Assembly: GCF_000718635.1 (NCBI RefSeq)
Contig: NZ_JOBF01000006.1
Coordinates: forward strand, 62,001-126,000
Direction of reading: 5' to 3'
DNA: 64,000 nt
Origin: Streptomyces varsoviensis
GTDB lineage: Bacteria; Actinomycetota; Actinomycetes; Streptomycetales; Streptomycetaceae
The notes under the pieces were generated by a model, which was not told the DNA's origin, did not search any database, and saw nothing but the letters and a program-made list of their open reading frames with translations. Shown here one piece after another: positions 25,895-37,650 of the stretch. Each line of letters starts with the position of its first letter. The stretch's first letter is position 1. A program made the position numbers and the translations under genes.

Positions 25895-27010
25895 ATGGGT
25901 CTCACCAGCAAGAAAGTTCTGCTGCTGGCCGTGATAGCGGCAGTAGTGCTCTTCGCCCTGACGATATGGCTGTGGCCGCGTCTGTCGAAGCGGAGCGTGC
26001 CCTCCGTTCTCGCGCGCATCGGCATGCTGCTGGCCACCCAGATCACGATGATCGCCGCGCTCGGACTCTTCGCCAACTACTCCTTCGGCTTCTACGCCTC
26101 CTGGGCCGACCTCTTCGGCCAGGAGCAGGAGCCGGGCGTGGTCGTCGACCACGACAACAAGGCGAGCGGCAAGACCGTGCAGGTCGTCGGTACTCAGCAG
26201 GTGAGCGTGCCCCGTGGCTCCGTACCGCGCGTGGCCGGCCGCATAGAGAAGGTCAACGTCCAAGGGGTGCAGTCGAAGATCGCGAGCCCCGCGTTCGTCT
26301 ATTTGCCGCCGGAGTACTTTCAAACCCAGTACGCCAAGCGCCAGTTTCCCGCGTCCGTCGTCCTCACCGGCTACCCCGGCACCGCCGAGGCGCTGATCAA
26401 GGGCCTGCACTACCCGCAGACCGCGCACAAACTGGCCAAAGAGGGCAAGATGCAGCCCACGATCCTGGTCATGATGCGCCCGACGGTCGCCCCGCCGCGG
26501 GACACCGAGTGCATGGACATACCGCACGGCCCGCAGACCGAGACCTTCTTCACCAAGGATCTCCGCAAGGCCCTCGCCGACCAGTACCGCATCGGTACGA
26601 AGGGCGAGAACTGGGGCATCATCGGCGACTCGACCGGCGGCTACTGCGCCCTCAAGTTCGCCATGCGCCACCCCGAGGCGTACGGCACCGGCGCCGCCCT
26701 CTCCGGCTACTACAAGGCCCCCATCGACGCCACCACCGGCGACCTCTTCGGCGGCAGCAAGAAGCTCGCCGACGAGAACAACCTGCTCTGGCGCCTCAAG
26801 CACAAGGGCATGCCCAAGGCCAACCTACTCGTCACCAGCAGCAAGCAGGGCGAGCACAACTACAAGGACACCCTCAAGTTCATCGACGGCGTCAAGGCCC
26901 CGGCCCGCGTCTCGTCCATGATCCTGGGCACCGGCGGCCACAACTTCAACACCTGGCGCCGCGAGATCCCCGGCGTCCTCCAGTGGGTCGGCAGCCGCCT
27001 CACCGCCTGA
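25895..27010 (+). CDS. Membrane-anchored esterase of the alpha/beta-hydrolase (Ag85/EsterD) type
   Basis: The 371-residue protein starts at MGLTSKKVLLLAV. Two N-terminal membrane helices (about 7-28 and 40-62) are followed by an extracytoplasmic esterase domain. The nucleophile elbow is GDSTGGYCALKFA (Ser about 247) and the catalytic His is in GTGGHNFNTWRRE near the C terminus. The domain resembles mycolyltransferase/esterase D proteins. It is divergent from the LysX-like gene across a 174-base spacer. Hydrolysis of an acyl or aminoacyl ester at the outer membrane face is plausible; the substrate is unknown. Confidence 0.85.
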   Translation: MGLTSKKVLLLAVIAAVVLFALTIWLWPRLSKRSVPSVLARIGMLLATQITMIAALGLFANYSFGFYASWADLFGQEQEPGVVVDHDNKASGKTVQVVGTQQVSVPRGSVPRVAGRIEKVNVQGVQSKIASPAFVYLPPEYFQTQYAKRQFPASVVLTGYPGTAEALIKGLHYPQTAHKLAKEGKMQPTILVMMRPTVAPPRDTECMDIPHGPQTETFFTKDLRKALADQYRIGTKGENWGIIGDSTGGYCALKFAMRHPEAYGTGAALSGYYKAPIDATTGDLFGGSKKLADENNLLWRLKHKGMPKANLLVTSSKQGEHNYKDTLKFIDGVKAPARVSSMILGTGGHNFNTWRREIPGVLQWVGSRLTA

Positions 27011-27034
27011 GCGGCGCTCATCCGCCGCGGTGGT

Positions 27035-27142
27035 GGATCACCCGCCGGTGGTAAGGCTCATCGGCCCGGCGGATCACCGACCGGTGATGAGACTCATCGG
27101 TCCGGCTGGTCACCGGCCGATGATGAGGCTCATCGCCTCGGA
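27035..27142. repeat. Three 36-base repeats; one is the 3' end of folE
   Basis: Units at 27035-27070, 27071-27106 and 27107-27142 align base for base. The last contains the final codons and stop of folE (read leftward). The two outside the gene keep the frame and the stop: they would encode MSLITGR-stop and MSLTTGG-stop against MSLIIGR-stop in folE. Confidence 0.92.
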
Positions 27143-27715
27143 CCGGGTCGCGGGGTCGCGGAGCTGGCCCCGCACCGCGGAGGTCAGCGTCTTGGCCCCG
27201 GGCTTGCGGATTCCCCGCATCGACATGCACATGTGCTCGCACTCGATCACCACGATCGCGCCGCGCGGCTCCAGGATCTCCATCATCGAGTCCGCTATCT
27301 GCGTGGTCAGCCGCTCCTGGACCTGCGGGCGGCGGGCGAAGACGTCGACGAGCCGGGCCAGCTTCGACAGCCCCGTGATCTTCCCGCTGGTCGCCGGGAT
27401 GTAGCCGACGTGCGCCACGCCATGGAATGGGACCAAATGGTGCTCACAGGTTGAAAACACCTCAATATCCCGCACCAGCACCATTTCATCGTGCCCGAGA
27501 TCGAACGTCGTCGTCAGCACGTCCTGCGGCTCCTGCCGCAGCCCCGCGAATATCTCCTTGTACGAGCGCGCCACCCGCGCCGGCGTCTCCCGCAGCCCTT
27601 CCCGGTCCGGGTCCTCGCCGACCGCGATGAGCAGTTCCCGGACGGCGTTCTCCGCTCGCTTCTCGTCGAATTCGCCGACGGAGCGCTCCCCGTCCAACGT
27701 CACCGGGTCGGTCAT
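27110..27715 (-). CDS. folE: GTP cyclohydrolase I
   Basis: FolE opens GTP to dihydroneopterin triphosphate, the first folate step. The 201-residue protein has the zinc and catalytic residues of the family: [12 protein letters not shown], the block [27 protein letters not shown], and [11 protein letters not shown] carrying the second Cys zinc ligand. The start is ATG 27715 with GAGGCAG upstream. The end of the gene lies inside a three-unit 36-base repeat, the other two units lying downstream. It follows ftsH on the same strand with a strong hairpin between them. Confidence 0.96.
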   Translation of the reverse strand: MTDPVTLDGERSVGEFDEKRAENAVRELLIAVGEDPDREGLRETPARVARSYKEIFAGLRQEPQDVLTTTFDLGHDEMVLVRDIEVFSTCEHHLVPFHGVAHVGYIPATSGKITGLSKLARLVDVFARRPQVQERLTTQIADSMMEILEPRGAIVVIECEHMCMSMRGIRKPGAKTLTSAVRGQLRDPATRSEAMSLIIGR

Positions 27716-27758
27716 AGTGCTGCCTCGTTCCTTGTCCGTCAGCCTGGGCACACAAGCG

Positions 27759-27801
27759 GGATGCCGCGCCCCCAGGCTAAAACCCTGGTGACGCGGCATC
27801 C
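27759..27801 (-). terminator. Hairpin between ftsH and folE
   Basis: GGATGCCGCG pairs with CGCGGCATCC (ten perfect pairs), and an inner CCAGG/CCTGG extends the fold. It starts 27 bases past the ftsH stop in the direction of transcription and 44 bases before the folE start. It could end ftsH transcription or act as an attenuator for folE. Confidence 0.7.
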
Positions 27802-27827
27802 ATTCCGGGCCCCGTGGGGCGGCCGGG

Positions 27828-29825
<1,998 letters not shown>

Positions 29826-30079
29826 CCATACGGGGCGCGAGCGCCCCGTCCCTCCTGCCACAGTGAGGCACGGCTGCCCCTACACGGGGGCGCCAGTGCG
29901 TGCGGTGATAGCTCGACCTTAGAAAAAGCTCGACCTTTGGAAATGACTGACCTTCGGACGGTACCCCAGCATTGTCACCCGACGCCGCCTCAGCCAGTCA
30001 ACAAACCCGCCTTCCCATGCTCCAACGGCGGGATGCGGCGATGCGTTCCCGCGCGCCGGTACGGACCGGCGGGGCGTGC

Positions 30080-30643
30080 TCAGCCGCCGTATACGTGCGG
30101 TGCGAGCGTGCCGACGAACGGCAGGTTGCGGTACTTCTCGTCGAAGTCGAGGCCGTAGCCGACCACGAACTCGTTGGGGATGTCGAATCCCACCCACTTC
30201 ACGTCGATGGCGACCTTGGCCGCCTCCGGCTTGCGCAGCAGGGTGACGACGTTCAGCGACGCCGGCTCGCGCGAGCCGAGGTTCGACAGCAGCCAGGACA
30301 GCGTCAGGCCGGAGTCGATGATGTCCTCGACGATCAGTACGTGCTTGCCCTTGATGTCGGTGTCGAGGTCCTTGAGGATCCGTACGACGCCCGAGGACTG
30401 GGTGCCCGCGCCGTACGAGGACACCGCCATCCAGTCCATCGTGACCGGGGAGGACAGCGTACGCGCCAGGTCCGCCATGACCATGACGGCGCCCTTGAGG
30501 ACGCCGACGATCAACAGGTCCTTGCCCGCGTACTCCGCGTCGATCTTCGCCGCCAGCTCCGCCAGCTTCGCGTCGATCTCTTCCTTGGTGATGAGCACCG
30601 ACTTGAGGTCGGTGCCCATGTCCTTGTCGTCCACCCGCGCCAC
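30080..30643 (-). CDS. hpt: Hypoxanthine phosphoribosyltransferase
   Basis: Hpt salvages hypoxanthine and guanine with PRPP. The 187-residue protein carries the PRPP loop [18 protein letters not shown], the flexible-loop segment [10 protein letters not shown] and [16 protein letters not shown]. The C terminus ([20 protein letters not shown]) contains the metal-binding Asp of the family. The start is GTG 30643 with a modest AACGAGA; the in-frame upstream extension is not conserved in homologues. It lies between tilS and ftsH on the same strand, the standard actinobacterial order. Confidence 0.95.
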   Translation of the reverse strand: MARVDDKDMGTDLKSVLITKEEIDAKLAELAAKIDAEYAGKDLLIVGVLKGAVMVMADLARTLSSPVTMDWMAVSSYGAGTQSSGVVRILKDLDTDIKGKHVLIVEDIIDSGLTLSWLLSNLGSREPASLNVVTLLRKPEAAKVAIDVKWVGFDIPNEFVVGYGLDFDEKYRNLPFVGTLAPHVYGG

Positions 30644-30698
30644 TCTCGTTCGATTCAGGCTCGTCCGGCTTGCCGAGGCCCGTTCGCGCACACGCGAA

Positions 30699-31841
30699 TC
30701 AGCCCTGCCGGATAACCAGTCTGCCACCCTGCCTCCGGACGACGACGCGGCCGGGGAGGTTGATGGCTCCCTGGCCCCGCCAGCCGGTGATCAGCCGGTC
30801 GACTTCCTCGATGTGCCGGGCGAAGAGCGAGCCCGCCGGGGAGCCCGCCGAGATGGCCGCGCGGCGCAGCACCCGGCGGCGCACGGCGGGCGGCAGGCAG
30901 TAGAGCCGGGCGGTGTCGAGGTCGCCGCCGTCGGTGCGGACGGCCTTCTCGGCGTCGGCGGCCCAGTCGTCCAGCGCGTCCGCGTCGTCGCGGGAGAGCT
31001 GGGCGGTACGGGCCAGCGCCTCGACGACGCCCTTGCCGAGCGCCTTCTCCAGGACGGGCAGCGCCTCGTGCCGGACCCGGGAGCGGGTGAAGGCCGGGTC
31101 GGCGTTCTGCGGGTCGTCCCATACCGGCAGCGACTGGGCCAGGCAGGCGCGGCGGGCCGTCTGGCGGTCCAGGCTCAGGAAGGGGCGGCGGTAGCGGCGG
31201 TCGGCGCCGGAGGCGACGGCCATGCCGGACAGCGAGCGGGTGCCGGAGCCGCGGGCGAGGCCGAGGAGGACCGTCTCGGCCTGGTCGTCGCGGGTGTGGC
31301 CGAGCAGGATCGCCGCGGCGCCGTGGCGCTCCGCGACGGCGTTCAGCGCGGCGTAGCGGGCGTCGCGGGCGGCGGCCTCGGGGCCGCCGTCCCGGCCGAC
31401 GGTGACGGTGACGGACTCGACGGGGTCGAGTCCGATGGCGGTGAGGCGGGAGACGACTTCGGCGGCGCGGATGTCGGAGCCGTACTGGAGGCCGTGGTCG
31501 ACGGTGACGCCGCCGGCCCGGATGCCGAGTTTGGGGGCCTCGAAGGCCAGAGCGGAGGCGAGTGCCATGGAGTCGGCGCCGCCGGAGCAGGCGACGAGGA
31601 CGAGCGGCCGGCGGTCGGGGTCGGCCGTGGCGGGGCCGGCGGCCGTCGTGGGACCGGCGGCCGGCGCGGGGCCGGTCGTCGCGGGGCCGGCGGCCGGGGA
31701 GCCGGGGCCCTGTGGTGTCAGGGATGCGCGGGGCGCAGGGGAAGCCGGCGACGCGGTGTGACCCGTGAGGTCGTTGAGGACGTCGTGGAGTACGCGGCGG
31801 ACCGCCAGGCGTATCGCGGCGACCGCGGGATGGGGACCCAT
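30699..31841 (-). CDS. tilS: tRNA(Ile)-lysidine synthase
   Basis: TilS attaches lysine to the wobble cytidine of the CAU-anticodon isoleucine tRNA, which lets it read AUA. The 380-residue protein has the PP-loop [43 protein letters not shown] and RPFLSLDR. The N-terminal segment before the PP-loop is enlarged by an Ala/Pro/Gly/Thr run (about 30-70, coded at 31625-31740) that other TilS proteins lack. I use ATG 31841 ([13 protein letters not shown]); the TTG twelve bases upstream is less likely. Next gene hpt follows after 55 bases. Confidence 0.94.
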   Translation of the reverse strand: MGPHPAVAAIRLAVRRVLHDVLNDLTGHTASPASPAPRASLTPQGPGSPAAGPATTGPAPAAGPTTAAGPATADPDRRPLVLVACSGGADSMALASALAFEAPKLGIRAGGVTVDHGLQYGSDIRAAEVVSRLTAIGLDPVESVTVTVGRDGGPEAAARDARYAALNAVAERHGAAAILLGHTRDDQAETVLLGLARGSGTRSLSGMAVASGADRRYRRPFLSLDRQTARRACLAQSLPVWDDPQNADPAFTRSRVRHEALPVLEKALGKGVVEALARTAQLSRDDADALDDWAADAEKAVRTDGGDLDTARLYCLPPAVRRRVLRRAAISAGSPAGSLFARHIEEVDRLITGWRGQGAINLPGRVVVRRQGGRLVIRQG

Positions 31842-32026
31842 GTCCGTTTCCAATCGTTCAATTGGAGATGCCTCGGAGCGGATGAGCTTCGAGCCTCAGT
31901 CACGCTGAGTGTGTAGATGGTGACAGAGACGAGCTGCTCTCCGAGCATCGCACGCCCGCCCACCGCTCACGGTCCCTCGGACGGGTGATTGCAGGGGGCG
32001 TTCTTCCGCCGGGAGGCATCTCCGGT

Positions 32027-33157
32027 TCACGACTCTGCTCTACGGTGCACCCTCGCGACCCAGTCCGCCGGTTTGGCGATCTCCGCCTTGGTCGGGAGTG
32101 TGTTCGGGGAGGTCCAGACCCGGTTGAAGCCGTCCATGCCGACCTCGTCCACCACGGCCCGTACGAACCGCTCCCCGTCCCGGTACTGCCGGAGCTTGGC
32201 GTCGAGGCCCAGCAGCTTGCGCAGCGCCGCGTCGAGCCGGCCGGCGCCGCTGGCGCGCCGCCGCTGGAACTTCTCGCGGATCTCGGCGACGGAGGGCACC
32301 ACCTCCGGTCCGACCCCGTCCATCACGTAGTCGGCGTGCCCCTCCAGCAGGGACATCACCGCGGTGAGCCGGGCGAGGATCTCGCGCTGGGCCGGGGTCT
32401 GGACCAGCTCCACGATGGAGCGCGAGCCGCCTTCCGCGCCGTCGTCGGGACGGTTGCCGGTGAGCGACTGGACGGCCTCGCGGAAACGTTCCAGGAGCGT
32501 CGCCGGGTCGACCTCGGTCTCGCCGAGGAACGCCTGGATCTCGCCCTCGATGTGGTCGCGCAGCCAGGGGACGGCCGTGAACTGCGTGCGGTGGGTCTCC
32601 TCGTGCAGGCAGACCCAGAGCCGGAAGTCGTGCGGGTCCACGTCCAGCTCGCGCTCGACGTGCACGATGTTCGGCGCGACCAGCAGCAGCCGGCCGCCGC
32701 CCGTGAGCGACCCGGGCAGATCGCGGGTGGCCGGCGCGAACGTCTCGTACTGGCCGAGCACCCGGGAGGCGAGGAAGGACAGCAGCATGCCCAGCTCCAC
32801 GCCGGTCACCTTGCCGCCGACGGCGCCGAGCACGGCCCCGCCGGGCACGTTGCCGCGCCGCTCCTGCATCTTGTCCAGCAGCGGCCGCAGCACCGCGCGG
32901 AACCCGGCCACGTTCGCCCGGATCCAGCCCGCCCGGTCCACGACCAGGACCGGGGTGTCGCCCCCGTCGTCGCCCGCCGCGGTCATCCGGGTGAAGGCCC
33001 GTACGTGCGCCTCGGAGGACTTGGCGTGCCGGCGCAGCTCCGCGACGATGGCCCGTGCCTCGTCGCGGCTCACCTCGGGTCCCGGCCTCACCAGCCGGGT
33101 CGCGGTCGCCACCGCGAGATTCCAGTCGACCATCTCCGCACCACCGATGCTCGTCAT
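32027..33157 (-). CDS. Zinc-dependent metalloprotease-like DUF2342 protein
   Basis: The 376-residue protein belongs to the actinobacterial DUF2342 family, long annotated as coenzyme F420 biosynthesis-associated. The zinc-protease motif HEETH is in LWVCLHEETHRTQF (about 185-198), and EGHADYVMDGVGP supplies a likely third ligand region. No signal peptide is seen, so it is probably cytosolic. The substrate is unknown. The ATG is at 33157. It lies between dacB and tilS on the same strand, a conserved order in actinobacteria. Confidence 0.9.
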   Translation of the reverse strand: MTSIGGAEMVDWNLAVATATRLVRPGPEVSRDEARAIVAELRRHAKSSEAHVRAFTRMTAAGDDGGDTPVLVVDRAGWIRANVAGFRAVLRPLLDKMQERRGNVPGGAVLGAVGGKVTGVELGMLLSFLASRVLGQYETFAPATRDLPGSLTGGGRLLLVAPNIVHVERELDVDPHDFRLWVCLHEETHRTQFTAVPWLRDHIEGEIQAFLGETEVDPATLLERFREAVQSLTGNRPDDGAEGGSRSIVELVQTPAQREILARLTAVMSLLEGHADYVMDGVGPEVVPSVAEIREKFQRRRASGAGRLDAALRKLLGLDAKLRQYRDGERFVRAVVDEVGMDGFNRVWTSPNTLPTKAEIAKPADWVARVHRRAES

Positions 33158-33253
33158 GGCTTCACCGTACGTGGCCGTCCGGCGGGGGGACAGCGAATGG
33201 GGGCCTTCGACCGCACGGCCCCCGGGGCGGGCGCGTGCGGCCCGCCCGCCGGC

Positions 33254-34723
33254 TCATCGGCAGCCGCAGTTGGCCACCGCCGACGCGAGGCGGTCCAGAG
33301 AGTGCTGGGCGGCGTCCCCGGAGGCCGCGCCGCGGGTCATGAAGGCGAAGGCCATGAGCCGCCCGTCGGCGTCCACGGCCAGACCGGCGAGCGTGTTCAC
33401 GCCGGTCAGGGTGCCGGTCTTGGCCCGTACGAAGCCCCGGCCGGGCGAGTCGCGGTCGTAGCGGTCGCGCAGGGTGCCGCTGAAGCCGGCGATGGGCAGG
33501 CCGGTCAGAACGGGGCGCAGCTCCGGGCGGCGCGGGTCGGCGGCGCGTACGAGCACCTGGGCGAGGAGCGCCGGGGAGGCCTTGTCGTCGCGGTCGAGAC
33601 CGCTGCCGTCGGCGATGTGGACGCCGTCGAGCGGCAGCCCGAGCGCCCGCAGCCGCGCGGTGACGGCCTCGGCGGCGCCCGCGAAGCTCGCGGGGCGGCC
33701 CTCGGCGAGGGCGGTCTGCCGGGCGAGCGCCTCGGCGATGTCGTTGTCGCTGTTGGTCAGGGCCCGCTCGACCAGGGCGGACAGCGGCATGGAGTGGACG
33801 ACGGCCACCTGTTCCGCCGCGCTGTCGGCCTTGGCGGCGGCCGGGTCGCCATCGATGTCGATGCCGCGGTCGCGGAGCATCGAGGCGAAGGTGGTGGCGG
33901 CGGCGCGGGCGGGGTCGGCGACGCGGTCGGCGGGGCCGTGGTCGGAGCCGTCCTTCCGGCCCTCGTCGGCCATCAGGGGGGTGACGAGGGCGACGTTCTC
34001 GTTGAGCCCTATGGGGTGCCGGCCGGGGCCGGAGTAACGCGAGGTGTCATAGCCGAGCCGGACCTCACGGGTGCCCTGGGCCTTGAGCGCGCGGGCCGTG
34101 TCGTCGGCCAGTTTCCGCAGGCTGGCGGGGGTGTGGCTGCCGAGCCCGGGTTTCACGGCGCGGGCGGTCAGGGTGGGGTCGCCGCCGCCGACGAGCACGA
34201 TGCCGTCCTTGCCGCGTACGACGGTGGTGGGGATGCGGTGGTCGGGGCCGAGCGCGGAGAGGGCGGCGACGGCGACGGCGGGCTTGATGGTGGAGGCGGG
34301 GGTGGACACCTGGCCCTGGCCGGAACCGAACAGTTGCCGTCCGGTGGCCACGTCCACGACGGAGGCGGACGGCTTCGAGCCCAGCGCGTCGTCCTTGAGC
34401 AGCGGTTCGAGGGCGTCGGCGAGGCCGGTGCCGGTGGGCGGCGGTACGGCGTCGGGGCCGCCGTTCCCGCCGAGCGCGGCGAGGACGGGGGGCGCGCCGG
34501 CCGGGTGCTCGGAGTGATTCTCGCCACCCGCGGCCGGCCCGGCGGCGGCGTGCGCGCGCTCGGCCGTGCGCTGCCCGGAGTCCCAGGGGCCGGCGAGCGC
34601 CACCGCCCCGCCCGCGGCGAACAGGCCGACCACAGCGGCCGCGGCCGTGTACCGCCATGTCGCCCGCTGCGCCTTGGTGGCCTCCTGCCACCGCCTGATC
34701 TGCCACGATCTGGCCTCGACCAC
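33254..34723 (-). CDS. dacB: D-alanyl-D-alanine carboxypeptidase/endopeptidase (PBP4, family S13)
   Basis: This low-molecular-weight penicillin-binding protein trims peptidoglycan stem peptides outside the membrane. Of about 489 residues, a charged N terminus and one membrane helix (about 26-45) lead to the enzyme. It has the three active-site motifs: SxxK in [13 protein letters not shown] in [11 protein letters not shown] and KTG in [14 protein letters not shown]. The start is uncertain: I take GTG 34723 ([12 protein letters not shown]) with AAAGGGG upstream, and the frame is open to 34768. The protein ends in CGCR. It is divergent from ppa. Confidence 0.92.
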   Translation of the reverse strand: MVEARSWQIRRWQEATKAQRATWRYTAAAAVVGLFAAGGAVALAGPWDSGQRTAERAHAAAGPAAGGENHSEHPAGAPPVLAALGGNGGPDAVPPPTGTGLADALEPLLKDDALGSKPSASVVDVATGRQLFGSGQGQVSTPASTIKPAVAVAALSALGPDHRIPTTVVRGKDGIVLVGGGDPTLTARAVKPGLGSHTPASLRKLADDTARALKAQGTREVRLGYDTSRYSGPGRHPIGLNENVALVTPLMADEGRKDGSDHGPADRVADPARAAATTFASMLRDRGIDIDGDPAAAKADSAAEQVAVVHSMPLSALVERALTNSDNDIAEALARQTALAEGRPASFAGAAEAVTARLRALGLPLDGVHIADGSGLDRDDKASPALLAQVLVRAADPRRPELRPVLTGLPIAGFSGTLRDRYDRDSPGRGFVRAKTGTLTGVNTLAGLAVDADGRLMAFAFMTRGAASGDAAQHSLDRLASAVANCGCR

Positions 34724-34809
34724 CTCGGACCAGCCCCTTTCGCCACCACACACCTGCGTGGGGGACACTTAATCACCAGACGTATGTGTTGATCATGGAG
34801 GAGCCACCC

Positions 34810-35307
34810 GTGGAGTTCGACGTCACCATCGAGATCCCGAAGGGTTCGCGGAACAAGTACGAGGTGGACCACGAGACCGGTCGCATCCGCCTCGACCGTC
34901 GACTCTTCACCTCGACCAGCTACCCGGCCGACTACGGCTTCGTGGAGAACACGCTCGGTGAGGACGGCGACCCGCTGGACGCGCTGGTCATCCTCGACGA
35001 GCCGACGTTCCCGGGCTGCCTCATCAAGTGCCGCGCCATCGGCATGTTCCGGATGACGGACGAGGCCGGCGGCGACGACAAGCTGCTGTGCGTCCCGGCG
35101 TCCGACCCGCGCGTGGAGCACCTGCGGGACATCCACCACGTCTCGGAGTTCGACCGCCTGGAGATCCAGCACTTCTTCGAGGTCTACAAGGACCTGGAGC
35201 CCGGCAAGTCCGTCGAGGGCGCCGACTGGGTCGGCCGCTCCGAGGCCGAGGCCGAGATCGAGGCGTCCTACAAGCGCCTTGAGGCCGCGGGCGGCTCGCA
35301 CCACTGA
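34810..35307 (+). CDS. ppa: Inorganic pyrophosphatase
   Basis: Ppa is the family I soluble pyrophosphatase that pulls biosynthetic reactions forward. At 165 residues it has the normal bacterial length. The signature is in [19 protein letters not shown], with metal-binding aspartates in GEDGDPLD and further residues in PASDPR and [10 protein letters not shown]. The GTG at 34810 ([18 protein letters not shown]) is preceded by ATGGAGGAG, which decides it over the upstream in-frame ATG at 34786. It is divergent from dacB. Its 3' end is partly repeated downstream. Confidence 0.96.
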   Translation: MEFDVTIEIPKGSRNKYEVDHETGRIRLDRRLFTSTSYPADYGFVENTLGEDGDPLDALVILDEPTFPGCLIKCRAIGMFRMTDEAGGDDKLLCVPASDPRVEHLRDIHHVSEFDRLEIQHFFEVYKDLEPGKSVEGADWVGRSEAEAEIEASYKRLEAAGGSHH

Positions 35308-35352
35308 TCTGGTCACGGTCGCACGGTGAGCCGGTTCCTCTCGCACCACTGA
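35295..35352. repeat. Duplicated 3' end of ppa
   Basis: CTCGCACCACTGA, the last codons and stop of ppa (35295-35307), recurs exactly at 35340-35352, 45 bases on; GGTC follows three bases after each copy. This looks like a decayed tandem duplication. Confidence 0.75.
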
Positions 35353-35383
35353 GCCGGTCGCCGCGACGGTTTTTCGCATGATC

Positions 35384-35427
35384 CGCGCGGGGCGCGGCGC
35401 TCTTCGGAGGGCGCCGCGCCCCGCGCG
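35384..35427. terminator. Strong bidirectional terminator between ppa and the ThrE-type gene
   Basis: A perfect 17-pair GC stem (35384-35400 with 35411-35427) closes a ten-base loop in the convergent spacer. It would act on both strands. Confidence 0.85.
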
Positions 35428-35528
35428 CGTTCGGCGGTACGCGCGTTCGCCCGTACGCGCCGGTGTACGGCCGTCCGTACGCGCCGGGGCACGGGAACGG
35501 CGGCCGGAGCCCGGGCACGGGGCCGAGC

Positions 35529-35607
35529 GCGCGGACGCCGGAGCGGGTGCGCGGAAACCGGAGTGGGCGCGCGGACGCCGGAGCGGGCGCGCGGACGCCC
35601 GTACGCA
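35529..35607. repeat. Three and a half tandem copies of a 20-base unit
   Basis: Units GCGCGGACGCCGGAGCGGGC begin at 35529, 35549 and 35569, with a truncated copy at 35589. Together with the hairpin and the ppa repeat they fill the 328-base spacer (35308-35635), which holds no gene. Confidence 0.85.
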
Positions 35608-35635
35608 CCTGGTCGGGGTTTAAAACGTGAGTGGC

Positions 35636-37336
35636 TCAGAAGCCGCGAGTGCGCTTCGCGGCGCGGCGGCCCGCGCCGACCGCCTCCACTCCGGGCGCGC
35701 GCAGGAACAGCCGGGCCACCTCGCTGCCCAGGTTCACGCCGACGGCGATGGCCAGCGCCAGCGACGCGGCCTTGATCAGGGAGGCGACGCCGGGGCCCAG
35801 GTCGCCCCGGGCGAAGTTCAGCAGCCCGAAGTAGGTGGCGCTACCGGGCAGCAGCGGGCCGATGGCGGCCGTGACGTACGGGAGCGCGGACGCGTAGCGG
35901 TAGCGGGAGAGCAACTGGCCGAAGAGGCCGACGACGCCGGCCGCGATGGTGGTGGCGGCGACGGGGTTGAGCTTCGGGTCGGCGACGTTGGCGAGCGAGC
36001 CGTAGACGATCCAGGCGATGCCGCCGTTGAAGGTCGCGAACAGCACGGTGTGGCGTTCCTGCTGGAGCAGGACGCAGAAGGACAGCGCCAGCAGCATGGA
36101 GGCCAGGATCTGCACCGTGGGCGCGTCGTACTGGCGCAGCGCCTGTTCGGGGTTGAGCCGCGGGCTGAACTGGAGCCCGCAGTAGAGCACGGTGAGCACT
36201 CCTATGACGATGCCGACGATCAGGTACATGACCTCCAGGAGGCGGGCGGAAGCGGTGATGTAATAGCCCGTCAGCCCGTCCTGTACGCCCGCGACCAGCG
36301 CTCTTCCGGGGATCAGCGCGAAGAGCCCACCGGTGATGACGGCGGACGCCTGGACGTTCGCGTGCGCGATGCTCAGCGCCATGCCCATCGCGGCGGGCGG
36401 CATGGCCGCGACCACGAACTGGTAGAACTCGGGCAGCCCGCGCCCCGACGCCAGCCACGCCAGCCGGTCACCGAGCATCGCGCCGACGGCCGCCGCGACG
36501 AAGACGAGGACGTTGCCGCCGACGAGCGTGCTCGCCGCTCCCGCGAGCGTCCCGGAGGCGATGGTGAGCGCCCAGCCGGGGTACGGGTGGCGGTTGCGGC
36601 GTATCTCGGCCAGCCCCCGGTACGCCTCCTCCAGGGTGAGCCCCCGCGAGGTGATGGCCGCGACGAGGCGGTAGACGGCGGACAGCCGGGTGTAGTCCAC
36701 ACCGCGCCGGCGCACGGTCCGGCTGGCCGTCAGCGGGTCGTCGACCAGCGAGGGCTGGTACGAGATCGACAGCAGCGTGAAGGTGACGGTGGGCTCGATG
36801 CGTTCGAGCCCGTAGGCGTGCGCGACGCCGAACATGGCCGCTTCCACGTCCTCGGCGCCCTCGCCGCCCGCGAGCAGGATCTCGCCGATGCGCAGGGTGA
36901 GGTCGAGCACGCGCGGGATGGCGGGCCCGGACTCGTCCTGCTTGTCGACGCGCTCTGGCACGGGCCGCTCGCTGACCGGCATCCGCAGCATGGTGCGCAT
37001 CCGGTCCTGCCAGGGGACCTCCTTGGTCAGTTGGACCATGGGGATGCCGTGCGGCGGGGTGAAGGCGGGGAAGAGCGTGCCCTGGGTCGTACTGGCGCTG
37101 GGCGCGGTGCCGGCCGGGGGCGCGAAGGCGGACCCCTCGGGCTCGGGCTCCGACTCCACCGCGAGGCCCTTGGGGATGGCGAACTCGGAGGTGGGGTGCT
37201 CGTCCTCGGGCGGCGGCGGTATCGGGATGCCGAGCGGCGACGTGAACGCGCTGCCCGCCTCGTCCGACTGCGGCTTGCGGTCCTCGGGTGCCTCGGCCTC
37301 CGAGCCGCTGTCGCCACGCTGCCGTTCCGCCACCAC
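35636..37336 (-). CDS. ThrE-family threonine/serine exporter
   Basis: The 566-residue protein fuses both halves of the ThrE family. The N-terminal part is a long Pro/Glu-rich cytoplasmic region with repeats (FTSPLGIPIPPPP, FAPPAGTAP, FTPPHGIPM). The DUF1212 domain (about 140-380) begins with VLDLTLRIGEILLAGGEGAEDVEAAM, and a second membrane block (about 395-550) follows; ten helices are expected. Members export threonine or serine by proton motive force. The GTG at 37336 has GAGGAG five bases before it. The gene is monocistronic, convergent with ppa. Confidence 0.88.
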   Translation of the reverse strand: MVAERQRGDSGSEAEAPEDRKPQSDEAGSAFTSPLGIPIPPPPEDEHPTSEFAIPKGLAVESEPEPEGSAFAPPAGTAPSASTTQGTLFPAFTPPHGIPMVQLTKEVPWQDRMRTMLRMPVSERPVPERVDKQDESGPAIPRVLDLTLRIGEILLAGGEGAEDVEAAMFGVAHAYGLERIEPTVTFTLLSISYQPSLVDDPLTASRTVRRRGVDYTRLSAVYRLVAAITSRGLTLEEAYRGLAEIRRNRHPYPGWALTIASGTLAGAASTLVGGNVLVFVAAAVGAMLGDRLAWLASGRGLPEFYQFVVAAMPPAAMGMALSIAHANVQASAVITGGLFALIPGRALVAGVQDGLTGYYITASARLLEVMYLIVGIVIGVLTVLYCGLQFSPRLNPEQALRQYDAPTVQILASMLLALSFCVLLQQERHTVLFATFNGGIAWIVYGSLANVADPKLNPVAATTIAAGVVGLFGQLLSRYRYASALPYVTAAIGPLLPGSATYFGLLNFARGDLGPGVASLIKAASLALAIAVGVNLGSEVARLFLRAPGVEAVGAGRRAAKRTRGF

Positions 37337-37500
37337 TCGCTCCTCGCCCGCCTCCTGACTGCTTTCAGGGACACGATGCCTGATCCCGGGCTTGTTTTCC
37401 TCACTCGGGGCCGTGGTCCGGGGAGACAGAGGCGTACGAAACGGGGGATGTCAGGCGGTGCGGCGGGGACGGGCCGGGGCCGGCGGCTTCCGGTCGGGCG

Positions 37501-37650
37501 TCAGCGCTTGGCGTGTCGCCCGTAATGGCCTGCCGGCCTGCGACAGCGCGTGGCGCGTCGTCCGGGACGGGCTTCCGGCCGGGCCGGCGTCAGCGCATGG
37601 CGCGTCGCCCGTAACGGGCTTCCGCCCGGGCCGGCGTCAGCGCTTGGCGT
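37501..37650. repeat. Four copies of the dedA 3' end, one inside the gene
   Basis: The last codons of the DedA gene, read leftward, recur three times beyond its stop: the stop-position triplets are at 37637, 37590, 37543 and 37501, spaced 47, 47 and 42 bases. The copies at 37590 and 37501 retain a TGA in the same frame (GRRAMR-stop and GRHAKR-stop against GRHAKR-stop in the gene); the copy at 37543 has lost the stop. Confidence 0.92.

Noticed and set aside
23849..26803. Extended 984-codon frame including the LysX-like gene
   Set aside because: The N-terminal third is antisense to the esterase gene at 25895-27010 and has no membrane or family pattern; the ATG at 25720 begins the conserved protein.
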